From assembly GCA_031259205.1 (NCBI GenBank), contig JAIRLS010000130.1, positions 1 to 6,535 of the forward strand: a stretch of 6,535 nt of DNA, in the 5' to 3' direction. How positions within the stretch are numbered: position 1 is the stretch's first letter; the number at the start of each line of letters is the position of its first letter. The notes under the pieces are model-generated. The model saw only the letters and a list, made by a program, of their open reading frames with translations. It was not told the DNA's origin and searched no databases. A program made the translations under genes and the position numbers. Positions 1-6,327 of this stretch are shown here, piece by piece. This DNA comes from Bacteroidales bacterium (GTDB lineage Bacteria > Bacteroidota > Bacteroidia > Bacteroidales > UBA4181).

Positions 1-167
1 GCTCCGGCAGGAAGCGAAAGAAACGCGGGTTTCACTTTTACCGAAGTGTCGGAAAGGATAAAATCGCGCCTGTTCAGGAATACAATATCCCGCTTCTCCG
101 GCGCATCATTCGAATCGCATCCAAATGCGATAATCAGAGAAAATACCAATAATAAAATGTTTTTCAT
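1..167 (-). CDS. Putative lipoprotein, N-terminal part only (runs off the left edge)
   Basis: Only the first 55 codons lie in the window; the rest continues beyond base 1. The start is the ATG whose complement is at 165-167. The protein begins MKNILLLVFSLIIAFGC, a short lysine-bearing head, a hydrophobic core and a Cys at residue 17 preceded by Ala-Phe-Gly. This is a plausible signal-peptidase-II lipobox, so it is probably a lipoprotein exported to the periplasm or outer membrane. The following residues (DSNDAPEK) are polar and acidic, as is common after the lipidated Cys in Bacteroidota. A near-consensus Bacteroides-type promoter sits 37 bases upstream, which supports this start. I do not recognise the family: the visible mature part (about 38 residues) is too short and shows no known motif. 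It is transcribed divergently from the LarA/MbnP/MbnH operon. Confidence 0.75.
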   Translation of the reverse strand, partial: MKNILLLVFSLIIAFGCDSNDAPEKRDIVFLNRRDFILSDTSVKVKPAFLSLPAG

Positions 168-203
168 ACACTTATAATTTAATGACGTATTAAAAAGGAA
201 GTG

Positions 204-234
204 TAAAAGTACATGAAAAGCGTGAGTTTTCAAG
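204..234 (-). promoter_or_regulatory. Bacteroides-type promoter for the left-edge lipoprotein gene
   Basis: Read on the minus strand, CTTG (complement of 231-234) is followed by exactly 19 bases and then TACTTTTA (complement of 204-211). The Bacteroidota primary sigma factor consensus is TTTG, about 19 bases, TAnnTTTG. This matches all but one base at each end. The implied leader is about 30 bases. The spacing and the position ahead of a convincing start codon are the main support. Confidence 0.5.
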
Positions 235-367
235 CGCATAAAATAAAAAAAAGTTTTTTTTACGAATGAAAGATAGCATTAAATTATCAGGTAGTGCTGT
301 AAAAAGTATGCTGCTTCAAACAAAGCCGAAATGGATGTAAAAAAACGCGAGGTTAAAAGCCTTAAAA

Positions 368-496
368 TGATGGAACGGTTTCTTTGAAAAACAGCAAGTT
401 TTACGGAAAACCCTGCGGATACGACGGCGCAGGCGGCAATTATTTCCTCTATTCCAATCCAACTGTAAATTTCTTCCCGATAAGATGGTTTTCACC
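368..496 (+). pseudogene. Possible decayed coding fragment, cut off by the downstream repeat
   Basis: After a TAA at about 363-365 this frame has no stop until 713, but also no plausible start before 485. Its first 40 or so codons read like real protein: NDGTVSLKNSKFYGK, then residues PCGYDGAGGNYFLY and SNPTVNFFPIRW. They are also more GC-rich than the flanking spacer. From about 497 the frame runs into T-runs and the inverted-repeat element and stops looking like protein. A second short frame from the ATG at 331 (MDVKKREVKSLK...) ends at a TGA at 385-387, so a frameshift may separate the two pieces. I cannot name the family. It may be the remnant of a gene truncated by insertion of the repeat, or chance. 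No start, promoter or ribosome-binding context supports an intact gene. Confidence 0.25.
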
Positions 497-498
497 TT

Positions 499-628
499 TT
501 TTTTAACCACAAAGGGCACGAAGTTTCACGAAGTTTTTTTACTTTATATTACTACTTCCCCCTCTCCCGTCAGGCCTTTGTGTGGGCGAAATATATTTCG
601 CCACTTCTGCGACTCCGTGGTTAAAAAA
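499..628. repeat. MITE/REP-like intergenic element with 12-bp terminal inverted repeats
   Basis: TTTTTTAACCAC at 499-510 is the perfect reverse complement of GTGGTTAAAAAA at 617-628. Inside the left arm CACGAAGTTT occurs twice in tandem without a gap (517-526 and 527-536), after a looser copy CACAAAGGG. The right arm (602-616, CACTTCTGCGACTCC) is a diverged reverse complement of the left. The centre is an 18-bp perfect palindrome at 585-602. The AACCAC-AAAG-CACGAAG style resembles short non-coding repeats dispersed in many environmental and Bacteroidota genomes; that comparison is from memory. No transposase and no clear target-site duplication is visible, so it would be non-autonomous if mobile. 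The 75- and 70-residue frames across it look like chance. Confidence 0.6.
585..602. repeat. 18-bp perfect palindrome at the core of the intergenic element
   Basis: GGCGAAATATATTTCGCC is its own reverse complement. It is flanked by GTG on the left and AC on the right, so pairing could extend by a few bases with one bulged G. With an A/T centre and GC ends it could be a dimeric regulator site, a cruciform, or simply the hairpin tip of the repeat at 499-628. I favour the last, because it lies between that element's arms. Confidence 0.55.
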
Positions 629-642
629 GTCCCCGCAGGGAC
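629..642. repeat. Short GC-rich hairpin abutting the element
   Basis: GTCCC (629-633) and GGGAC (638-642) form a 5-bp stem around a CGCA loop, directly next to the right terminal repeat. No T-run follows on the plus strand. On the minus strand the hairpin would be followed by CTTTTTTAACCAC, so it could act as a weak intrinsic terminator for minus-strand transcription, but no minus-strand gene reads into it. It may just be the outermost part of the repeat. Confidence 0.35.
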
Positions 643-733
643 GCAATTCGTCATTACTTGCTGTCCGAAAATTGGGGTACATTATAATCCGACAGATATC
701 TTTTCCCCGTAAAAACTTTTTTCATTTCACGCA

Positions 734-764
734 TTTGGAAATCCGGAATTTTCATGTAATTTTG
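734..764 (+). promoter_or_regulatory. Consensus Bacteroides-type promoter for the LarA/MbnP/MbnH operon
   Basis: TTTG at 734-737, exactly 19 bases, then TAATTTTG at 757-764. This is a full match to the Bacteroidota pattern TTTG-N19-TAnnTTTG. Transcription would start near 770 and leave an A/T-rich leader of about 50 bases with no Shine-Dalgarno, normal for this phylum. I see no obvious operator or riboswitch fold in the leader. Confidence 0.75.
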
Positions 765-822
765 CGACATTACTTTTATATAAAAAGCGAATAACAATAT
801 AACATAAAATATCATCATTATT

Positions 823-2091
823 ATGGCTTGGTTTTTTGAAAAATCGGAAGGGATAACCGAACAGCAGTTGGAAACGCTTGTAACGAAGGCCGCCCAAGAG
901 AGTATGCGTCGCATTTGCCGGTCGCCGCGAAAGGTGTTACTGCTTCCGCCCGACATAACAAGAGCGCATTCGGGTGCGGGACGGATCACCGAAATGCTGT
1001 ACCGCTATTTTTCGCCGTCCGCCGACGTGTATGTCATTCCCACGCTTGGGCAGCATCTTCCGCATACGCCGGAACAAAACCGGTGGATGTTCGGCAGCAT
1101 ACCCGAAGAAAGAATCCTGAAACATAACTGGCGTACCGACGGCAAACGCATCGGCAACATTGCGGCGGACTATGTCAAAGCTGTCACCGGCGGTAAAGCC
1201 GACTGGGACATCCCCGTCAGCATCAACCGCCTGCTGACGGACGAACATTGGGATATCATCCTGAACATCGGACATGTAGTGCCGCACGAAGTACTCGGCT
1301 TCGCCAACCACAACAAAAACTATTTCATCGGGCTGGGCGGCAAGGAAACCATCTGCGCCTCGCACATGGCCGCCGCCTGCTACGGCATCGAGAATAACCT
1401 CGGCAATCTCGTCACCCCCTTGCGCCATTGCTATAACAAAGCCGAAGCCGAATACCTGAGCGGGCTTCCCGACGCATACATACAGGTGACAATGAAGTAC
1501 AACGCACAGGGAGAGTTGGTTCTCAGCGGATTCTACTGCGGCGACGACACGGATACCTACCTGCTGGCCGCACAACAGTCGATGAGCGAAAACATCACCC
1601 TCACCCCGCCCCTGAAAAAGGTGGTAGCAGTGATGCAGGGCGACGAATTTTTCAGCACATGGGTTGCCAACAAAGCCATTTATCGCACCCGCAAGGCAAT
1701 GGCCGACGGCGGCGAACTCCTCATCATCGCCCCCGGACTGCAACGCTTCGGCGAACAGGACGAAGTAGACGATATCATCCGCAAATACGGCTACGCAGGA
1801 ACACCCAAAGTGATGGAACTGTGGCGCAAAAACGAAGACCTGCAAGACCTCACCCATGCCACCGCTCACCTGATTCACGGATCGTCGGAAGGACGTTTCA
1901 AAATCACCTACGCGCCGGGGCATCTCTCCAAAGAGGAGATCGAATCGGTCAACTTCGCTTACGCGGACTATCACGAAACGCTGGAACGTTACCACCCCGA
2001 AAAACTGCAAAACGGCTTCAACACCCTGCCCGACGGCGAAGAAATATACTTCATCGGCACCCCGTCGGCAGGACTGTGGACGGCAAAATAA
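823..2091 (+). CDS. LarA-family nickel-pincer-dependent racemase/epimerase homologue
   Basis: A 422-residue protein, almost the length of lactate racemase LarA (about 424), with no signal peptide, so cytoplasmic. LarA racemises or epimerises 2-hydroxyacids by hydride transfer to a nickel-pincer nucleotide bound covalently to a Lys. The catalytic pattern is recognisable: PPDITR (Asp44, Arg47, matching LarA Asp72/Arg75), TLGQH (His78, matching His108), PHEVLGF with His155 (His174), Lys165 exactly 10 residues later (Lys184, the cofactor-linked Lys) and His181 a further 16 on (His200). Lys284 in WVANKA may match LarA Lys298. The usual GFSGGxK is replaced by GFANHNK, so this is a divergent subgroup. 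The substrate cannot be inferred: lactate, malate, phenyllactate and gluconate activities are all reported in the family. No cofactor genes (larB, larC, larE) are in the window. ATG 823 fits the promoter at 734-764; the next gene starts 16 bases after the stop. Confidence 0.88.
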   Translation: MAWFFEKSEGITEQQLETLVTKAAQESMRRICRSPRKVLLLPPDITRAHSGAGRITEMLYRYFSPSADVYVIPTLGQHLPHTPEQNRWMFGSIPEERILKHNWRTDGKRIGNIAADYVKAVTGGKADWDIPVSINRLLTDEHWDIILNIGHVVPHEVLGFANHNKNYFIGLGGKETICASHMAAACYGIENNLGNLVTPLRHCYNKAEAEYLSGLPDAYIQVTMKYNAQGELVLSGFYCGDDTDTYLLAAQQSMSENITLTPPLKKVVAVMQGDEFFSTWVANKAIYRTRKAMADGGELLIIAPGLQRFGEQDEVDDIIRKYGYAGTPKVMELWRKNEDLQDLTHATAHLIHGSSEGRFKITYAPGHLSKEEIESVNFAYADYHETLERYHPEKLQNGFNTLPDGEEIYFIGTPSAGLWTAK

Positions 2092-2107
2092 CCGCGCCGG
2101 CAAACAA

Positions 2108-2869
2108 ATGCAACGTCGCCTCATCCCCTGCCTGCTGATCTGCCTGCTGTCCTGCTGCGACCTCCGGGGACAAAACCCGCAACAGACAGCGCGCTGGACA
2201 ATACGTCTGCTGCACTGCGTGGACAACGTTCCCGCAGTGTACGACACGCTGGCGTATTCCAACGCTTCGGGCAACCGCTACGCCGTTTGCCGGATCCAAT
2301 ACTTCATATCCCGTATAACCCTGCACGCCCGCGGCACAGAAGTACCGGCAGGAGAGCCGCAACATTACGCGGACAGCGGCCTCTCGCCCACCCTGCTTTG
2401 GCAGACGGACGTCCCCGCCGGAAGATACGACTCCCTTTCCTTCACTTTCGGCCTCTCGCCGGAACTCAACCAATCGTATATCTTCCGCAATCCGCCGGAA
2501 AACCTGATGTTTTGGCCTGAAGCGCTCGGCGGAGGCTACCACTGCATGAAACTCGACCTGAAATACATCAACCGCAACGGACAGATAGCACATTTCAACT
2601 GTCACTTAGGCAATGGACAGGAAAAGAATCCCGACGGGCAGGTAACGGGTCGCGTCGGCAATCACTTTCGCGTTACGCTTCCCCTGCAACTGACAGCCGA
2701 AGCAGGAAAAACGGCGGAAACACGCCTCGTCATGCGCATCGAAAAATGGTTTGATGCCGTTCACCGGATAGATTTCAACCGGTTCGAGCGCGGCATCATG
2801 GACAATTTAGACGCTATGCGGCTATTTCGCGAAAACGGCAGGCAGGTATTCGACATTTTAACGCTATGA
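2108..2869 (+). CDS. MbnP-family copper-binding lipoprotein (TIGR04052-like)
   Basis: A 253-residue protein. The N terminus (MQRRLIPCLLICLLSC) has a good lipobox, Leu-Leu-Ser-Cys with Cys16, so it is probably lipidated and on the periplasmic or outer-membrane side. Family signs: an N-terminal strand with RLLHCVDN (about 33-40), YAVCRIQYFISRITLH (58-73), VPAGRYDSLSFTFGL (102-116), the signature NLMFWPEALGGGYHCMKLD (132-150) and FNCHLGNG (163-170). In characterised MbnP a Trp is converted to kynurenine by the di-heme partner MbnH, which is needed for Cu(I) binding. The Trp residues here are 30, 98, 136 and 214; Trp136 lies in the most conserved motif. Possible ligands are His36, His145 and His166 (inference). 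The start is 16 bases after the LarA-like stop, with no Shine-Dalgarno. The stop overlaps the next start (ATGA), which suggests translational coupling. No methanobactin precursor or biosynthesis gene is present. Confidence 0.82.
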   Translation: MQRRLIPCLLICLLSCCDLRGQNPQQTARWTIRLLHCVDNVPAVYDTLAYSNASGNRYAVCRIQYFISRITLHARGTEVPAGEPQHYADSGLSPTLLWQTDVPAGRYDSLSFTFGLSPELNQSYIFRNPPENLMFWPEALGGGYHCMKLDLKYINRNGQIAHFNCHLGNGQEKNPDGQVTGRVGNHFRVTLPLQLTAEAGKTAETRLVMRIEKWFDAVHRIDFNRFERGIMDNLDAMRLFRENGRQVFDILTL

Positions 2870-4068
2870 AAGGCTTGTCGCTCCGGTGGATTCGCGGCGT
2901 CGTTGCCGGCATGTCGGCGGCAACGATGGCAGCGGCGGTGTGCGCTTACGACCATGCGCCCGCTCCGCCGCCGCCCGAACCGTACAGGATAAATATACCG
3001 TTTTTCCCCGACGGGCTGAACATACCTGCCGACAATCCGATGACGGTCGAAGGGATAGCGCTGGGACGGCACCTGTTCTACGACGGAAGGCTGTCGGGAC
3101 GCACGCATCCCGATTCGCTGATGAGTTGCGCCACCTGCCACCGGCAGGAACACGCCTTCGAATGTGGCTTCCACCACCCTGTGTACAAAAACGGCCGGCC
3201 CCACGGACTGACCGGCCAACCGGCCCCGCACGCAATGCTGCCCCTCTTCAACCTGCTATGGAACAACGAAGGATACATGTGGAACGGCCGCATACACGAA
3301 AGCAACCAACAACTCGGCGCACCTCAATACAACGTTCCCGCCGAACCGCCCTATCATCACCGGAACATCGAATCGTTCGTGTGGATGGCCATCGTAGCGC
3401 CGCACGAGATGGACGGCCGCATCGACCGGACAGTATGCGCCATCCGAAACGCCGGCCTCTATCAACCCATGTTCCGCAAAGCCTTCGGATCGGATACGGT
3501 GAATATCGACCGCATCAGCAAAGCCATAGCGCAGTTTGTCCGCTCGCTGGTATCGTTCGATTCCAAATTCGACCGTTTCATGGCAGGACGGGCAACACTC
3601 ACCGCTTCGGAACTGAACGGCCTGCAACTGTTCACCACCGAAACCGGCGACTGTTTCCACTGCCACGGCTCGCCCGCCGTTCCGCTATGGACTACCAACG
3701 CTTTCATGAACAACGCCAAAGATATTGACTTCAATGAAGCCGGCGACCGTTATTCGGTTACCGGTAATCCGCGCGACAAAGGGGCCTACCGCGTACCGTC
3801 GTTACGCAACATAGCTTATACGGCGCCCTACATGCACGACGGACGTTTCGCGACCCTCAAAGAAACGCTGCAATTCTACAATTCGGGGCTGCAACGCTCC
3901 CCCTACGTCCACCCGCTGATGATCAACATGAACCACGGCGGCGCACATCTCTCGAATCAGGAACTGGCCGACCTCGAAGCCTTCCTGCTTACCCTGAGCG
4001 ACACCACCTTCGTCACTTCGCCCTCATTCGCCAATCCGCGACCGGATGACGCTTTTTTCACACGATAA
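2866..4068 (+). CDS. MbnH/MauG-like di-heme c-type cytochrome (CcP superfamily)
   Basis: A 400-residue di-heme protein of the bacterial cytochrome c peroxidase/MauG superfamily, predicted to be periplasmic. Residues 1-27 form a Sec signal (cleavage probably near VCA-YD), followed by a Pro-rich linker (APAPPPPEP). Heme 1 is CATCH (Cys88, Cys91, His92) and heme 2 CFHCH (Cys263, Cys266, His267). YMWNGR holds Trp139, probably the bridging Trp between hemes. The C-terminal signature is VPSLRN, TAPYMHDG (319-326) and TLKETLQFYNSG. In the last, Tyr338 falls where classical CcpA has its axial Met and MauG its axial Tyr. This favours MauG/MbnH-type chemistry (a high-valent bis-Fe(IV) state oxidising a protein residue) over simple peroxide reduction. 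The adjacent MbnP-like protein is the obvious substrate; the two genes overlap by ATGA. It could still be a plain CcP-like peroxidase. Heme attachment needs Ccm or Ccs machinery elsewhere. Confidence 0.88.
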   Translation: MKGLSLRWIRGVVAGMSAATMAAAVCAYDHAPAPPPPEPYRINIPFFPDGLNIPADNPMTVEGIALGRHLFYDGRLSGRTHPDSLMSCATCHRQEHAFECGFHHPVYKNGRPHGLTGQPAPHAMLPLFNLLWNNEGYMWNGRIHESNQQLGAPQYNVPAEPPYHHRNIESFVWMAIVAPHEMDGRIDRTVCAIRNAGLYQPMFRKAFGSDTVNIDRISKAIAQFVRSLVSFDSKFDRFMAGRATLTASELNGLQLFTTETGDCFHCHGSPAVPLWTTNAFMNNAKDIDFNEAGDRYSVTGNPRDKGAYRVPSLRNIAYTAPYMHDGRFATLKETLQFYNSGLQRSPYVHPLMINMNHGGAHLSNQELADLEAFLLTLSDTTFVTSPSFANPRPDDAFFTR

Positions 4069-4093
4069 ACCTGCATTTTATCAGGATACCTCT

Positions 4094-5914
4094 TTACTGC
4101 TTATTTACCGTCACGATTATACCGTTGGCGACAGCGCGTTCCGTACCGCCGGAAGGTTTGTTTTTGATTTCACCGTTAATGACCATACAGGAGGAACCGC
4201 CTCCGTCGAGATTTACTGCCGTGTAAGCTCCAAAAGCTTTCAGTATGGCGGCGATGTGATCGGTAACAGCACCAACGGAATAGTTCGTTTGCCGTCCGTC
4301 CACAACCAATAGATAAATTTTTCTGCCATCCTGCGAATAACCGATGGCTGTACGCGGGTGATCTTCATTCCAGTTATTTACAGAAACGCCCCGTTGCAGA
4401 ATCACAGTGCGGTAACCGATAACATTCAAATATCTGTCCGTAAGCGTTGTTCCGTCTAATTTCACGCTCATTGTGACGCCGATTTTATCACCTTCCTGAA
4501 GGCTTGACAAAAAAGTGTAGGAATCTTCGCCGGAACTGCCTGTCGTAAGACTGTTACCTACAAGAATGGCGCCTTCGCCGTTAAAATTTTTGCCTTTTGA
4601 ATTTGGATATTGAGCCGGTATTGCAGTTTCGATGCCATGTTCGATTTTGGTAACGGTAAATTCCATACGGTCATTGACGCGCCAACCGCCTTCGGGTGAT
4701 GACAGAGAAACCATCGTACTGGTATAGGGCGACCAGGCGAAAGCGGAATCCGTCGGGTAGGAATTGGACAGATTATTGAACAATACCATCTTTCCTCTAT
4801 CGGCAAATCCGTTGACTTCCGCCAGGGGGAATGTCCGGTTGCCGGCAGCATCAACTGTGCCGGAATAAGTGACCGTGCCGTGAGACGGCGTTTGGTTGTC
4901 TTTAAAAACAAATCCGTAATTAGACGAGAATGGCGTTTGTACCAACATGCCGTTTCCAATTTCCATGCCCAGCGGACGATTATTAATGTATGAGTAACCG
5001 GTTGTATTCGTTACAAGATAGAAATCTCCGTTGATCGCAACAACGACTTTCCGTCCGGATGCGGAATATGCGGTATTTTTCCGCGCGTACATGGCTGTCG
5101 GGCGTTCTACATTACCCTGAGTGGCTTGCGATGCCGGACAAACTTCCAAGCGGTTTCCTTCATGAGAAAGATCTATTTCCACGATATTAGACACCAATCC
5201 CTTACCTAATGTTCCGGTACTGTTAACATATTCGGGCAGACTAAATTTAAGCCATTTCACACCGGGCGAAATTTCCTCATACGCTATGGTATCTACCGTG
5301 TAATCGGTTGAACCGAGGATAATAGAGAACGGCTTCTGAAAAACAGTAACAGGTATTTCTTTTTCGATATTGCGCGATTTGACCCTGACGGTGGTCGTCC
5401 CTTCTGTTATTCCCATCACAAGTCCGACGGAAGATACGGTAGCTACATTCGGATTATCCGACGACCATGAAAATGACACGTCGGTAGCATCAGACGGTTC
5501 CGGCGTGGCGAAGATTCGTTCCTTTCCATTGACATAGAGCGTTACGCTTTCCGGTGAAACACGAATCGCCGTCAATGGAATAGTCAAATCGGCGACTGTT
5601 ACCGGAATTTTTTTCTCAATGTTGCTGCTTACCCGCGCACTGACAATGATTTCTGTCATTCCTGCCGATATGGCAGTTACCCGGCCGGAAGCAGAAACGG
5701 CAGCTACATTGACATTACTTGATTCCCATTTGAACGGTTTTTCTGCCGGATTGGCGTCCGAAGGTTCCGGTTCAGCCGTGACTTGCTTTGTTTCGCCTGT
5801 TATCATGCTAAGGGCATCCGGATTCACCAGAATAGCCCTAATAGGTGTTTCGGAGGCGCAATCCCACACCAATAACGGGATAATAATTACTAATAATAAC
5901 TTATTCAGCTTCAT
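4094..5914 (-). CDS. Big2-domain lipoprotein with C-terminal phosphodiester glycosidase (NAGPA) domain
   Basis: A 606-residue protein. The N terminus has a hydrophobic core ending LLVWDC (Cys19). Asp at -1 is atypical, but a lipoprotein is the likeliest reading. Two Ig-like Big2 domains follow (about 25-108 and 114-192), sharing PEPSDA, a Trp/SSxNxxVAxVS core, an SxGxVxxI turn and the ending NIEKxIPVTV. From about 195 comes the glycosidase region: SPGVKWLKFSL, then an NGDFY motif (295-299), HPRTAIGY (519-526), VVDGRQ (537-542), NLDGGGSS (568-575) and ERAVANGI (592-599), the usual C-terminal motifs of PF09992. The human member uncovers mannose-6-phosphate by removing a phosphodiester-linked GlcNAc. 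Bacterial members are thought to cleave sugar phosphodiesters, such as cell-wall or capsule decorations; the substrate here is unknown. The gene converges on the di-heme cytochrome gene (25-base gap) and has clearly lower GC. I see no consensus promoter upstream. Confidence 0.88.
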   Translation of the reverse strand: MKLNKLLLVIIIPLLVWDCASETPIRAILVNPDALSMITGETKQVTAEPEPSDANPAEKPFKWESSNVNVAAVSASGRVTAISAGMTEIIVSARVSSNIEKKIPVTVADLTIPLTAIRVSPESVTLYVNGKERIFATPEPSDATDVSFSWSSDNPNVATVSSVGLVMGITEGTTTVRVKSRNIEKEIPVTVFQKPFSIILGSTDYTVDTIAYEEISPGVKWLKFSLPEYVNSTGTLGKGLVSNIVEIDLSHEGNRLEVCPASQATQGNVERPTAMYARKNTAYSASGRKVVVAINGDFYLVTNTTGYSYINNRPLGMEIGNGMLVQTPFSSNYGFVFKDNQTPSHGTVTYSGTVDAAGNRTFPLAEVNGFADRGKMVLFNNLSNSYPTDSAFAWSPYTSTMVSLSSPEGGWRVNDRMEFTVTKIEHGIETAIPAQYPNSKGKNFNGEGAILVGNSLTTGSSGEDSYTFLSSLQEGDKIGVTMSVKLDGTTLTDRYLNVIGYRTVILQRGVSVNNWNEDHPRTAIGYSQDGRKIYLLVVDGRQTNYSVGAVTDHIAAILKAFGAYTAVNLDGGGSSCMVINGEIKNKPSGGTERAVANGIIVTVNKQ

Positions 5915-5995
5915 GATATTTATATATGTTAGAATTAAATTATAAATAAAACCAATTAACGGCTAATACGATGGACTAAAAGCGTTTTTTTTTTC

Positions 5996-6014
5996 TCAAA
6001 AACCGTCTTTTTGA
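5996..6014. repeat. A/T stem inverted repeat next to a T-run
   Basis: TCAAAAA (5996-6002) and TTTTTGA (6008-6014) pair perfectly over 7 bp around the loop CCGTC. Ten T precede it on the plus strand. The stem is weak. Read on the minus strand it would be followed by a run of A, not T, so it does not fit an intrinsic terminator in either direction. Confidence 0.3.
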
Positions 6015-6139
6015 TCCCTAATTCCGCAAATGTTAGGAATCTATTTTTAGAACGACTTGGGAATCATTAAATTGCAATTAAACACAAATAGATGCCTGAA
6101 AATCCAAAATCTACGAAGTTATAGTTTAAAATACTGCAA

Positions 6140-6165
6140 TGCCGTACCTTATTGTCAATACGGCA
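6140..6165. repeat. 7-bp inverted repeat with a 12-base loop
   Basis: TGCCGTA (6140-6146) and TACGGCA (6159-6165) are perfect reverse complements separated by 12 bases. The half-site spacing, about two helical turns centre to centre, would suit a dimeric regulator, but it lies about 230 bases upstream of the glycosidase start with no other support. It may be chance. Confidence 0.3.
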
Positions 6166-6327
6166 GGATTCTCACAGGCGGTAAGTAAAATATACCTTGC
6201 CTTTTGGGGGATTACTTTTGTCTGTCTTCCTTATAAACATGGCGTTGTATTAAAACTCGTTGTAAAGAAAATCTCGGCAAAGATACGATACGAAATAAAA
6301 AAGACGCCTCCAAACCATTAATGTTAA

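Larger units (their letters stand above)
5915..6327. other. AT-rich spacer upstream of the glycosidase gene, no convincing gene
   Basis: About 410 bases with long A and T runs (ten T at 5985-5994). It should hold the promoter of the minus-strand glycosidase gene, but I find no TTTG-N19-TAnnTTTG match on that strand; the closest, TAACATTTG (complement of 6033-6041), has the wrong internal spacing and no upstream partner. A 60-codon plus-strand frame at 6139-6321 has no promoter, domain or compositional support and I treat it as chance. Two weak inverted repeats are listed separately. Confidence 0.5.

Noticed and set aside
245..261. Eight A, G, eight T as an intrinsic terminator
   Set aside because: There is no GC stem, and no gene ends immediately before it on either strand; it is homopolymer spacer sequence.
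937..2274. A 445-codon minus-strand open frame across the LarA-like gene
   Set aside because: It is the antisense shadow of a GC-rich gene. The translation is low-complexity-like with no family motif, while the plus frame has clear LarA catalytic residues and a promoter.
2886..3728. A 280-codon plus-strand frame inside the di-heme gene, very rich in Arg
   Set aside because: Typical out-of-frame reading of GC-rich coding sequence. The overlapping frame holds both CxxCH heme sites and the CcP signature.
823..4068. A methanobactin biosynthesis locus, suggested by the MbnP/MbnH-like pair
   Set aside because: No precursor peptide and no MbnB/MbnC-like genes are visible, and MbnP/MbnH homologues are known outside such loci.
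4070..4085. CCTG/CAGG hairpin between the convergent genes as a bidirectional terminator
   Set aside because: The stem is only 4 bp with an 8-base loop and there is no T-run on the far side; too weak to call.
6213..6220. TACTTTTG, an exact -7 box on the plus strand
   Set aside because: No TTTG lies 19 bases upstream, and no credible plus-strand gene follows within the window.
6139..6321. 60-codon plus-strand frame as a small protein gene
   Set aside because: No promoter, no recognised domain, AT-rich composition like the spacer, and a start inside an inverted repeat.
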